A stretch of 64,000 nucleotides of DNA from Umezawaea beigongshangensis (GTDB lineage Bacteria; Actinomycetota; Actinomycetes; Mycobacteriales; Pseudonocardiaceae): assembly GCF_016464305.1 (NCBI RefSeq), contig NZ_JAEIOJ010000003.1:186001-250000 (forward strand). The letters run 5' to 3'. A model generated the notes under the pieces. It ran no database searches. It saw only the letters and a program-made list of their open reading frames with translations, and had not been told where the DNA came from. Shown here piece after piece: positions 36,073 through 44,476 of the stretch. Each line of letters starts with the position of its first letter. Position 1 is the first letter of the stretch. The position numbers and the translations under genes were made by a program.

Positions 36073-36960
36073 TCAGTCGGGCGTGGCGCCGGGCTGCTTG
36101 CCCGGCGTCACGGAGATCCGCTCGGTGGCCGGCTGGAGCGCACGGGCCACCGCGGAGTCGTAGGCGTTGACGAACGCGGCCGAGGAGGCGGCGTTCTGAG
36201 CACCGGCGGAGCCGGAACCGTCGTTGCCGCACGCGCAGTGCACCGGCGAGGTGGCCGGGGCGAAGGGTGCGAAGGGTGCGAACGGCAGCGGCGAGGGGTC
36301 GCCGGGCAGGGTGGAGCGGGGTTCGGCGGACAGCGCACCGCGCTGTGCGGCCGGGTCCTGCGTCCACTTCTCCACCAGACCGGCGAAGGTGGCGCTCGTG
36401 CTCGTGGTGACCGGGGCGTCCGCCGGAGCGGATCGGTCGATCACGGGGACGGCACCACCGGGGACCTGCGTCTCGTGGACGGCGCGAGTTCCGCCGTCCA
36501 CGACGGCCAGCGCACCGCGACTCGTCGTCGCGGGGAGCTGGGCCGGGGGCTGGAACCGGTCGGCGACGGTGCCGACCGTGTCGCGGAAACCGCCCGCGAC
36601 GTGCTCCAGCGGTTCCACGACGGTCTTCGCCCGCTCGGAGCGCAGAGCGGTGTCGACGTTCTCGACCACCTGCGCCACGGGGGCGACGACCGGGACGACC
36701 TCGGCGGGGAGCAGCCCGGCGAGCGGGTGCTGCTGGTCCTGCGGGACGCCCTGCTCGCGAACGCCCTGCTCGGGAACGACCTGCTCCGCCACCGCGGTCA
36801 CCGGGTCGAGCCCGATGACGTCCGCGGAGGCCGAGGTGGTCGAGAGGGTCCAGACGGCGGCCGTACCGGCCGCCGTGCCGCCGACGACCAGCAACGCGCG
36901 GGTGAGGAGCTGCCGCACGCGGCTCGCCCCCGTCTCCGCTCGCTGGTCCACGGTCGACAC
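36073..36960 (-). CDS. Exported protein of unknown function
   Basis: A 295-aa protein with a long signal peptide (about residues 20-46, LLTRALLVVGGTAAGTAAVW, cleavage near ASA-DV). The mature part is Val/Pro-rich with a charged middle and a Ser/Ala-rich tail; FAPFAPFAPA and CACGNDGSGSAG lie near residue 240. The CAC motif could make a disulfide or link to another protein. It is on the same strand as the chaplin-like repeat gene and 112 nt upstream of the region leading to it, so the two may form one surface module. GTG at 36960 is preferred because GGAGG lies 8 nt upstream; a GTG three codons earlier overlaps that site. Confidence 0.75.
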   Translation of the reverse strand: MSTVDQRAETGASRVRQLLTRALLVVGGTAAGTAAVWTLSTTSASADVIGLDPVTAVAEQVVPEQGVREQGVPQDQQHPLAGLLPAEVVPVVAPVAQVVENVDTALRSERAKTVVEPLEHVAGGFRDTVGTVADRFQPPAQLPATTSRGALAVVDGGTRAVHETQVPGGAVPVIDRSAPADAPVTTSTSATFAGLVEKWTQDPAAQRGALSAEPRSTLPGDPSPLPFAPFAPFAPATSPVHCACGNDGSGSAGAQNAASSAAFVNAYDSAVARALQPATERISVTPGKQPGATPD

Positions 36961-37135
36961 TCCGGACACCTCCGACTCGCACTGCTCTGGAAGATCCGCC
37001 GACCTGGATGATCAGGTCGACGGGGCCGAGACTGCCAGCCGACGGCGGTCCGGCGCACCCTCCAGCCCCCCGGTTCGCCGGATCGTGTGATCGACACGGT
37101 GTGCACTCGCACGTGACGGCGAGTAGTCGACCAGG

Positions 37136-39367
37136 TCAGAACCTCTTGAGGACCCGCGCCGCGCCCGCCGCCGCCGTCGACGCGAGGATCCAGCCGACGG
37201 CGATGAGCGACCCGGAGATCCACTGCGAGGGGCCGGTGAACCGCCACCTGCCGTCCTGACCGAGGTCGACGATCGGGATGAGCAGGTCGATCGCCAGCAG
37301 CACCGGGTTCCACACCGGCTCCTCGTCGGTGTTGAGCCGCGTCATCTCGTGGCTGGCGAACCACACCGCGCCCATCAGCCAGAACACGCCCAGCCACGCG
37401 ATGGCGAGCCACGGCCGGTAGCCGTAGCCCACGGTCCAGCGCTGGAGGAACCCCCACACCCGGCCGGCCACGCCGAGCTCGGAGTAGCGCCTGCGCTGCT
37501 TCTCCAGCTGCACGTGCTGGGCCAGCTCCTCCTCGCCGCCGTCCCGGTACACGGCCGCGAGCTGCTCGTAGGGGCCGGGCGCGAAGTCCGGCTGCACGTC
37601 CAGCAGCCAGCGCAGCCTCGTGTGCACGTCGACGTCCGGGCGGTCCTTGCGCTTCGCGGAGATCGCGCCGAACGTGAAGTCGTCCACGTCCACGCCGCCC
37701 TCGGCCGCCCACAGGCCGGGTCCGTCGGTCACCGAGGTGACCCGCGCGCGCTTGAGCGACACCAGGCCCCTCGGCCGCTCCTCGACGTCCAGGCCCAGCG
37801 CGAGCTGGTGGGCGGTCAGCCCGTAGGCGTTGAGCGCGATCTCCGCGCCGTCGCCGCCGAGCCGGGCGCCGGTGAACGTGGCCATCTTGCCGATCTCGGC
37901 CAGGCGCACCCGAACGCCGCCGGAGGCGTGGAAGCCGTGGCTGCACAGCAGGTCCTTGCCGATGGTCGCCACGCGCGCGTCGAGCGAGGGCTTGAGGGTG
38001 CCGTCGGCCCGGCGGCGCGGCTGCACCAGCTCGGCCCCGGTGCAGTCCAGCGTCGAGCCGATCGCCGCGTTCTGCAGCCGGACCGACCCCTTCGCGCGCA
38101 GGTGGCGCAGGAACAGCGTGCCGCCGATCCGCAGCCGGTCGGCGAACAGCACGTCGATGCCCGCGCCGTGCAGCTCCACGCCCGACAGGCTGGCGCTGCC
38201 GCGCACGTGGGCGTCGGCGAGCCGGACCTGGCCGTAGGCGCGCAGCGGGGCCTCGCTGTGCGCGCCGTCGCCGCGGAACCCGCCGCGCGCCTCCAGGTCG
38301 CCGCGGACCTGGACGCCGTCGGCGTGCAGCGCCACCGGGATGCGGTGCACCTCGTCGGCGCCCTGCTCCTCCACGAGGTCGGGACGGCCGACGACCGCGC
38401 CGGACAGCCGCAGGTAGCCGCCGACGTCGGCGTTGGGCAGCCGGACCGTGCCGGACGCGGTGAAGCCGTCGTCCAGCTCGACGTTCCCCTCCACCCGGAC
38501 GCGGTCGGCGACGAGCGCCGCGGTCTCGTCGGCGAGGCCGCGCGGGATGATCAGCACCGGGCGGTCGACGCTCTGCGTGGAGCGCAGCCGCGCTCCGGAG
38601 AAGACGACGTCGCCGCCGATCCGCGCGCCGCCGAGCAGGACGCGGCCCTCCGCGGTGAAGCGCCCGCCGTCGGTGTCGCAGAACAGGTTGCCGCCGACCA
38701 CGACGCCGGACGCCTCCAGGGCGTCGCCGCCGGGGTTGATCAGGCGAGCGCCGCCGAGGTGGACGCTGCCGCCGACGTTCGCGCCGCGCAGCCGCACCTC
38801 ACCGGTCGACCGCAGCGCGACGGCCTGCACGGAGCCGGACACGCGCAGGCGCGCGGCGAGCAGGGCGTGCCCGGCGTCGGTGCCGCGCAGCACGGCGCCG
38901 GCCAGGCGCAGCGTGCCGTCCACGGCGCCGTCGGTGAGGTCGACGAGCCCGTCGCAGGTGAACCCCGCCTCCAGCGCGAGGTCGCTGTGCACGCGCAAGT
39001 TGCGGCCGAGCAGACCGGGCACGCGGCAGCCGCGCAGCCGCAGCCCCACGAGTTCGGCCATGCGCAGGTCGACGGGCTGCTGGAAGACGCAGTCGAGCAG
39101 GTCGACCACCGGCCGCACCCGCACGCCCTCCAGCGCGAGCCTGCCCACGACGTTCGCGCCGATCAGCCGCAGGGCGGCGACGCCGGGCGTCCCGCCGGGG
39201 TAGAGACCGGCCAGCAGACCGGTGAGGACGTCGCCGCGCACCGTGCGCGCCGCGCGGTCGGCGACACCCTTCCCGTCGCGGCGCAGGTCGAGGCGCGTTC
39301 CGGTGACGAACGCCTCGCGAACGCGCTGCTCGGTGCTCGTCAACTGCTCCGGCCGGACGAACTGCAC
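37136..39367 (-). CDS. Beta-solenoid-like protein with C-terminal membrane anchor
   Basis: A 743-aa protein. Most of it (about 50-590) consists of irregular repeats of about 20 residues in the pattern G-x-V-x-L-x-x-A-x-V-x-G-x-L-x-L-x-G-A (for example VGGSVHLGGARL, IGGDVVFSGARL, VGGYLRLSGAVV, IGGTLFLRHL). This suggests a right-handed beta-solenoid, as in pentapeptide-repeat or bactofilin-like proteins. About residue 610 onward is helical with QLAAVYRDGGEEELAQHVQLEK. Two or three TM helices (WLAIAWLGVFWLMGAVWFA; LLAIDLLIPIVDLG; ISGSLIAVGWILASTAAAG) end it. GTG start has GGGGGAGG 7 nt upstream. Relatives are often annotated as membrane-associated oxidoreductases, but no cofactor motif is visible. 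Confidence 0.75.
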   Translation of the reverse strand: MQFVRPEQLTSTEQRVREAFVTGTRLDLRRDGKGVADRAARTVRGDVLTGLLAGLYPGGTPGVAALRLIGANVVGRLALEGVRVRPVVDLLDCVFQQPVDLRMAELVGLRLRGCRVPGLLGRNLRVHSDLALEAGFTCDGLVDLTDGAVDGTLRLAGAVLRGTDAGHALLAARLRVSGSVQAVALRSTGEVRLRGANVGGSVHLGGARLINPGGDALEASGVVVGGNLFCDTDGGRFTAEGRVLLGGARIGGDVVFSGARLRSTQSVDRPVLIIPRGLADETAALVADRVRVEGNVELDDGFTASGTVRLPNADVGGYLRLSGAVVGRPDLVEEQGADEVHRIPVALHADGVQVRGDLEARGGFRGDGAHSEAPLRAYGQVRLADAHVRGSASLSGVELHGAGIDVLFADRLRIGGTLFLRHLRAKGSVRLQNAAIGSTLDCTGAELVQPRRRADGTLKPSLDARVATIGKDLLCSHGFHASGGVRVRLAEIGKMATFTGARLGGDGAEIALNAYGLTAHQLALGLDVEERPRGLVSLKRARVTSVTDGPGLWAAEGGVDVDDFTFGAISAKRKDRPDVDVHTRLRWLLDVQPDFAPGPYEQLAAVYRDGGEEELAQHVQLEKQRRRYSELGVAGRVWGFLQRWTVGYGYRPWLAIAWLGVFWLMGAVWFASHEMTRLNTDEEPVWNPVLLAIDLLIPIVDLGQDGRWRFTGPSQWISGSLIAVGWILASTAAAGAARVLKRF

Positions 39368-39456
39368 TGCGTGCCTCCCCCTGGTGCGTCGATCACCACA
39401 GATCCGATCACCTCGACACCGCACTTGACCAGCGCTCGGGGGTTACCGTGATCGGT

Positions 39457-40635
39457 GTGACTCCAGCGGACGGCGAGATCGGCAGGCGGGTTCCCGGGCT
39501 GCTTCGGGTGTCGGCTGCGCTGAGCTGGCGATTCGTCGTGATCGTGGCGGCGCTGTACGTCGTGGCCCGTGTCGTCTCCTACCTGGCGGCGATCGTGATC
39601 CCGGTGGGGATCGCCCTGCTGCTGGCCGCGCTGCTGTCCCCCGCGGTGTCGAAGCTGACCGAGTGGCGGGTGCCGCGCGGGATGGCGACGACGACCGTGC
39701 TGGTCGGCGGCATCGCCGCGGTCGGCGGCGTGCTGACCTTCGTGATCACCGAGTTCTCCAAGGGTCTGCCGGAGCTCCAGTCGCAGGTCTGGGCGAGCAT
39801 CGACACCATCCGCTCGTGGATGAAGGACGGCCCGCTGCACCTGAGCGAGCTCCAGCTCCAGGAGTACCTGGACCGGTTCGTCTCCACCGTCAAGGAGAAC
39901 CAGGCGGAGATCACGTCGAGCGCGCTGACGACGGCGGCGACGGTCGGCGAGCTGCTGACCGGCGTCCTGCTGGCGCTGTTCACCCTCATCTTCTTCCTGC
40001 ACGACGGCGACGGGATCTGGCGCTTCGTGGTCCGCGCGGTGCCGCGCGACGTGCGCGACCGCGCCGACATCGCCGGTCGCCGCGGGTTCGCCTCGCTGGT
40101 CAGCTACGTGCGGGCGACGGCGGCCGTGGCGGTCGTGGACGCCGTCGGCGTCGGCGTCGGGCTGTACTTCATCGGGGTTCCGCTGGTGGTGCCGCTGGCG
40201 GCGCTGGTGTTCCTCGGCGCGTTCATCCCGATCATCGGCGCCGTGATCACCGGCGCGGTGGCGGTGCTGATCGCGCTGGTCGCGAACGGCGCGGTCGCCG
40301 CGCTGATCGTGCTGGCGGTGCTCATCGGCGTGATGCAGCTGGAGAGCCACGTGCTCCAGCCGCTGCTGCTGGGCCGCGCGGTGAAGCTGCACCCGCTGGC
40401 CGTGATCTTCGCGATCACCTCCGGCCTCGTCGTGGGCGGGATCGCCGGTGCGCTGCTCGCCGTGCCGCTGCTGGCGGTGCTGAACTCGGGCATCCGGTCG
40501 CTGCTGTCGGAGTCCGACGCGCACGTGGCGCCGCGGGACGTCGACGTGCTCGAACCGCAGGAGACCGGACCGCCCGACGTGGCGAGCGACCGCGTGGAGG
40601 ACTTCGGGCCGGAGGGCCCGCGGACGACGAAGTAG
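39457..40635 (+). CDS. AI-2E family transporter (UPF0118)
   Basis: A 392-aa membrane protein of the AI-2E/PerM exporter family. It has N-terminal TM pairs (VVIVAALYVVARVVSYLAAI, IPVGIALLLAALLSPAV), a soluble helical segment (about 95-150), and a C-terminal TM block with the signature FLGAFIPIIGAVITGAVAVLIAL and QLESHVLQPLLLGRAVKLHPLAVI. The C-terminal tail is acidic. Substrates vary in the family (signal molecules, Na+ or Li+/H+). GTG at 39457 is preferred because TACCGT ends 7 nt upstream without any RBS; a start three codons earlier would overlap that hexamer. Confidence 0.88.
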   Translation: MTPADGEIGRRVPGLLRVSAALSWRFVVIVAALYVVARVVSYLAAIVIPVGIALLLAALLSPAVSKLTEWRVPRGMATTTVLVGGIAAVGGVLTFVITEFSKGLPELQSQVWASIDTIRSWMKDGPLHLSELQLQEYLDRFVSTVKENQAEITSSALTTAATVGELLTGVLLALFTLIFFLHDGDGIWRFVVRAVPRDVRDRADIAGRRGFASLVSYVRATAAVAVVDAVGVGVGLYFIGVPLVVPLAALVFLGAFIPIIGAVITGAVAVLIALVANGAVAALIVLAVLIGVMQLESHVLQPLLLGRAVKLHPLAVIFAITSGLVVGGIAGALLAVPLLAVLNSGIRSLLSESDAHVAPRDVDVLEPQETGPPDVASDRVEDFGPEGPRTTK

Positions 40636-40639
40636 CCGC

Positions 40640-41836
40640 TCAGGCCATCTCGACGAGGTTGCGCCCGCAGCCCTTCGCGGCCAGCAGGGCCGAGTCGGCC
40701 GCCACGAGCAGGTCGGGCAGCTCGTAGCCGAAGCGGTCGGTCGTGGCCACGCCGATGCTCACCGTCAGGCCGGACAGCAGGTGGTCGCGGCCGTCGGTGG
40801 TGACGGTCGGCACGATCACCGTGCTCACGGCGTGCCGCACGCGCTGGGCCGCCGCCCTGGCCGCGGCCGGTTCGGTGTCCGGCAGCAGCACGACGAACTC
40901 CTCGCCGCCGAAGCGGCCGACCAGGTCCCCCCGGCGCACGGTGGAGCGCAGCAGGGCCGCGATCCCGGCGAGCGCCGCGTCCCCCGCGAGGTGGCCGAGC
41001 TGGTCGTTGACGCGCTTGAAGTGGTCGAGGTCGAGCAGCATGACGGCCATCGGACGGTTCCGCTCGGCCGCCTTGGCCAGGTCGAACCGCGCCCTGGCGT
41101 CCCAGTGCACGGAGTTCGCCAGGCCGGTCTTGGCGTCGCGCTGGGCCGAGCGCCGCCACTGCGGGAGCTGCGCGGCGCGTTCCAGCAGCGCCATCGGCGG
41201 CCCGGCGATCAGCGCGTGCACGGGGTCGCTCACAGCCACGCAGCCCATGAGGCCGCCGAGGCTGACGGCCACCACGCCCAGCACGACGTCGATCGGTTCG
41301 CCGACCGTGTCCTCCAGGGCGGAGCCGGGGGTGCGCAGGCGCAGTCCGACGACGACGAGCGCGGCGCGCAGGGTCAGCAGCGCCGTCGCGCACAGGATCA
41401 TCCGGAAGAGGTCGTCGGTGGGGGCGGTCCAGCCCGCGACGAGCCTGGTGCCGAACACGGCGAGCGCGGAGGCCGACAGGGTGAAGATCCAGCGGTGCGA
41501 CTCGGGGCGCTGGGTGAGCACGCCGTGCAGCGCGGGCCCGAACAGCAGCAGGACCAGCAGGTTCGGCGGGAGGGCGACGATGCCGGCGGTGAGGTAGCAG
41601 AGGTGCGCGGCCCACGGGTTGCGCGTGGACTCGCCCATGCGCTCGCTGAACAGCGAGCTGCCGACGACGACCGCGCCCGCCGTGCCGGCGATGGCGGCGA
41701 AGCGGGTGATCTCCTCGGACGTGGGCTGGGGGCCGACGACGACGATCCAGGCGACGACGGCGAGCGCCGCGGCGTCCACCGCGAGCCAGTACGCCAGTGC
41801 GGGTCGCCGCAACGTCCACAGTGGCCAATCACGCAC
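40640..41836 (-). CDS. Membrane-bound GGDEF diguanylate cyclase
   Basis: A 398-aa protein. Residues 1-220 contain about six TM helices (LAVDAAALAVVAWIVVV, IAGTAGAVVVGSSLF, YLTAGIVALPPNLLVLLLFG and others) as an input module. Residues about 235-395 are a GGDEF domain (DAKTGLANSVHWDARARF, LLDLDHFKRVNDQLGHLAGD, FGGEEF active site). The inhibitory I-site RxxD is present (RRGD five residues before the active site), so product inhibition is expected. GTG start follows GGGGGAGG. It is convergent with the transporter gene and divergent from the histidine kinase. Confidence 0.92.
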   Translation of the reverse strand: MRDWPLWTLRRPALAYWLAVDAAALAVVAWIVVVGPQPTSEEITRFAAIAGTAGAVVVGSSLFSERMGESTRNPWAAHLCYLTAGIVALPPNLLVLLLFGPALHGVLTQRPESHRWIFTLSASALAVFGTRLVAGWTAPTDDLFRMILCATALLTLRAALVVVGLRLRTPGSALEDTVGEPIDVVLGVVAVSLGGLMGCVAVSDPVHALIAGPPMALLERAAQLPQWRRSAQRDAKTGLANSVHWDARARFDLAKAAERNRPMAVMLLDLDHFKRVNDQLGHLAGDAALAGIAALLRSTVRRGDLVGRFGGEEFVVLLPDTEPAAARAAAQRVRHAVSTVIVPTVTTDGRDHLLSGLTVSIGVATTDRFGYELPDLLVAADSALLAAKGCGRNLVEMA

Positions 41837-41980
41837 CGTCGCCTCCCCCCGCGTCGGGAACGCCCCCCGTGCCGTGACGCGGAGTCAGCCTTTCACAAGG
41901 TCACAGAACGCAATAGACGTCCACCTGGGGGTTAGCCAGAGCACTCCGACACGGCAGGATGGGTGTGAAAGGAGCACACC

Positions 41981-43144
41981 GTGCGCGAAATGCCAACCGT
42001 TCCGGGGATGGTGGCGAGGGACGATCCGGTCGCACCGCTCTGGCGCGGCACGGTGGCGCTACGCGTAGTCACATTCCTGTTCGCCGCCGTCAACGTCACG
42101 ATCCACAGCGACGAGTACCTGCGCCCCTGGCTCGGCTGGACCGTGCTCGGCGTGATGGGCCTGTGGTCCGCGTTCACCGTGCGCTCCTACAGCGCCGAGC
42201 GGGGCCGCAACTGGTGGGTCGTGGGCAGCGACCTCGCCGTGGCGTGCGGGCTCATGTCGCTGTCGCCGTTCATCCTCACCGACGAGCAGTACCTCCGCCT
42301 CGTCCCGCTGGTCACGACCATCTGGGCGTGCGAACCGGCCGTCGCCGTCGGCGCGCTGGGCGGCCAGGTCGCCGGGGCGCTCGCCGGTGGCGTGCTGGGT
42401 CTGAGCACCTACCTCAACCGCGGTGAGATGACCGTGGACGTGGTGCGCGACGTCGTGCTGCTGGTCGGCGCCGGGTTCGTGGTGGGGATGGCGTCGACGA
42501 CGGCGCGGCGCACGGCCGTGCGGCTCGCGCGGGCGCTGCGCACCGAGGCGGCGACGGCGGAGCGGGAGCGGCTGGCCCGCTCGATCCACGACGGCGTGCT
42601 CCAGGTGCTCGCGCGGGTCCGCAAGCGCGGTCTCGAACTGGGCGGGGAGGCCGCCGAGCTGGCCGAACTGGCCGGCGAGCAGGAGGTGGCCCTGCGCTCG
42701 CTGGTCGCCGCGGCGCCGGAGGAGTCCACCGTGGACGGCGAGGCCGATCTGCGACCCGCGCTGCAGCTCCTGGCCACCCGGCGGTTCGAGGTGTCGACGC
42801 CGGCGACGAGGGTGCTGCTGCCGGCGGCCGCGGTGGCCGAGCTGGCCTCGCTCGTGCGCGAGGCCCTGTCCAACGTGGACGAACACGCTGGTGAGGACGC
42901 CAGGGCGTGGGTGCTGCTGGAGGACCTCGGCGACGAGGTCGTGCTCAGCGTCCGGGACGATGGGCCGGGCATTCCGGAGGGCCGGATCGAGGACGCCGCG
43001 GCGGAGGGCCGCATGGGCATCGCGAAGTCGATCCGGGGCAGGGTGGCGGCGCTGGGAGGAGCGCTGGAACTCCAGACGGGGCCGGGGGAGGGCACCGAGT
43101 GGGAGGTGCGAGTGTTCCGCGCGGGAGATGGGGGAGCTGGTTAG
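41981..43144 (+). CDS. Sensor histidine kinase, NarL-partner type
   Basis: A 387-aa kinase of the MacS-like group. The N-terminal 170 residues hold about five TM helices. The dimerisation and phosphoacceptor segment is ERERLARSIHDGVLQVLARV (His in SIHDG). The ATPase domain shows the N box (REALSNVDEHA), D box (VRDDGPGIPEGR) and G box (GRMGIAKSIRGRVAALGG). The GTG has AAAGGAG 6 nt upstream. It is directly followed by its response regulator with no gap. The input is unknown; the neighbouring DUF1707 protein suggests envelope sensing. Confidence 0.92.
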   Translation: MREMPTVPGMVARDDPVAPLWRGTVALRVVTFLFAAVNVTIHSDEYLRPWLGWTVLGVMGLWSAFTVRSYSAERGRNWWVVGSDLAVACGLMSLSPFILTDEQYLRLVPLVTTIWACEPAVAVGALGGQVAGALAGGVLGLSTYLNRGEMTVDVVRDVVLLVGAGFVVGMASTTARRTAVRLARALRTEAATAERERLARSIHDGVLQVLARVRKRGLELGGEAAELAELAGEQEVALRSLVAAAPEESTVDGEADLRPALQLLATRRFEVSTPATRVLLPAAAVAELASLVREALSNVDEHAGEDARAWVLLEDLGDEVVLSVRDDGPGIPEGRIEDAAAEGRMGIAKSIRGRVAALGGALELQTGPGEGTEWEVRVFRAGDGGAG

Positions 43145-43813
43145 GTGGACGAGCAGAAGACGATCTCGGTGATGGTGGTCGACGACCACCCGCTGTGGCG
43201 CGACGGCGTGGCCAGGGACCTCGCCGAGCGCGGGTTCCGGGTGGTGGCGACGGCGCCGGACGCGCCGGCCGCGGTGCGGATCGCCCGCGCCGTGCGGCCG
43301 GACGTGGTGCTGATGGACCTCAACCTCGGTGAGCTCTCCGGCGTGGACGCCACCGCGATGATCACCGGCGAGCTGCCGGAGACGCGCGTGCTCGTGCTCT
43401 CCGCCAGCGGTGAGCACAGCGACGTGCTGGAGGCGGTCAAGGCGGGCGCGTCGGGCTACCTCGTGAAGTCGGCGTCGGCGGAGGAGCTGGTCGACGCGGT
43501 GAACCGCACCGCGGCGGGGGACGCGGTGTTCACGGCCGGGCTCGCCGGGCTGGTGCTGGGCGAGTACCGGCGCATGGCGGCCACCCCGGACGAGGCGGTG
43601 GACAAGCCGCAGCTCACCGACCGGGAGACCGAGGTGCTGCGGCTCGTCGCGAAGGGCCTGACGGCCCGGCAGATCGCGAACCGCCTGGTCATCTCGCACC
43701 GCACGGTCGAGAACCACGTGCAGTCCACGCTGCGCAAGCTCCAGCTCCACAACCGCGTCGAACTGGCCCGCTACGCGATCGAGCACGGGCTCGACGCCGA
43801 ACCGGAGGTGTGA
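43145..43813 (+). CDS. Response regulator, NarL/LuxR type
   Basis: A 222-aa regulator. Receiver domain: acidic pair in VMVVDDHPLWRDG, phosphoacceptor Asp in VVLMDLNLGELSG, and Lys in GYLVKSAS. Output domain: LuxR-type helix-turn-helix LTDRETEVLRLVAKGLTA RQIANRLVISHRTVENHV (one continuous motif in the protein). The GTG start follows immediately after the kinase stop codon, so the pair is co-translated. It likely controls the two-component operon and perhaps the DUF1707 gene downstream. Confidence 0.95.
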   Translation: MDEQKTISVMVVDDHPLWRDGVARDLAERGFRVVATAPDAPAAVRIARAVRPDVVLMDLNLGELSGVDATAMITGELPETRVLVLSASGEHSDVLEAVKAGASGYLVKSASAEELVDAVNRTAAGDAVFTAGLAGLVLGEYRRMAATPDEAVDKPQLTDRETEVLRLVAKGLTARQIANRLVISHRTVENHVQSTLRKLQLHNRVELARYAIEHGLDAEPEV

Positions 43814-43816
43814 GTC

Positions 43817-44434
43817 GTGACCGATCCGAGGGACCTGCGCGTGTCCGACGCCGAGCGCGAGCACGTCGTCGGCGTGCTCCAGAAGGCGATCGGCCAGGGC
43901 ATGATCACGCTCGACGAGTTCTCCGAGCGCACCGACCTGGCGCTGGCCGCCAAGACCCGCGGCGACCTGAACGCCGTCGTGGTCGACCTGCCCGGCGTCG
44001 TCAACCACGAGGCGACGCTGGCCGCCGCGCCGCGGCGCGACCAGGTCGAGCTGAAGAACACCATGTCGTCGATCAGCCGCAAGGGCCGCTGGACGGTGCC
44101 GCGCGAGCTGGTCCTGCGCAACCGCATGGGGTCGACGGAGCTGGACTTCGGCGACGCGGTCGTCCCCCACGACGTCGTGAGCGTCGTGCTGGACGTGACC
44201 GCCGGTTCGGTGAAGCTGGTCCTGCCGGAGGGCTCGACCGTGAGCAGCGAGGACGTCGAGGTGTCCGCGGGCACCATGTCGGACCGGGTCGGCGAGCGGG
44301 AGCACCGGGGACGTCCGCACTTCGTCGTCACCGGGACGGTGCGGGCCGGGTCGGTGGAGATCAGCCGGGTGCGGCGGATCGCGATCGGCGGTTTCGTCGT
44401 GCGGATGCCCGGCTTCCGGATCACCCGCGCCTGA
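43817..44434 (+). CDS. DUF1707 / LiaF-like protein
   Basis: A 205-aa protein with an N-terminal DUF1707 (SHOCT-like) motif, DLRVSDAEREHVVGVLQKAI then GMITLDEFSERTDLALAAKT, and a C-terminal beta-rich domain like the cell-wall-active antibiotic response (LiaF-type) region. No TM helix is seen. Proteins of this type often sit beside envelope-stress two-component systems, where LiaF modulates the kinase. It starts 3 nt after the response regulator stop with GGAGG upstream, so it belongs to the same operon. Confidence 0.85.
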   Translation: MTDPRDLRVSDAEREHVVGVLQKAIGQGMITLDEFSERTDLALAAKTRGDLNAVVVDLPGVVNHEATLAAAPRRDQVELKNTMSSISRKGRWTVPRELVLRNRMGSTELDFGDAVVPHDVVSVVLDVTAGSVKLVLPEGSTVSSEDVEVSAGTMSDRVGEREHRGRPHFVVTGTVRAGSVEISRVRRIAIGGFVVRMPGFRITRA

Positions 44435-44476
44435 TCTCGTCGTGCACGCCGGGCGGTGTGCGCTCAGGATCGTGGC

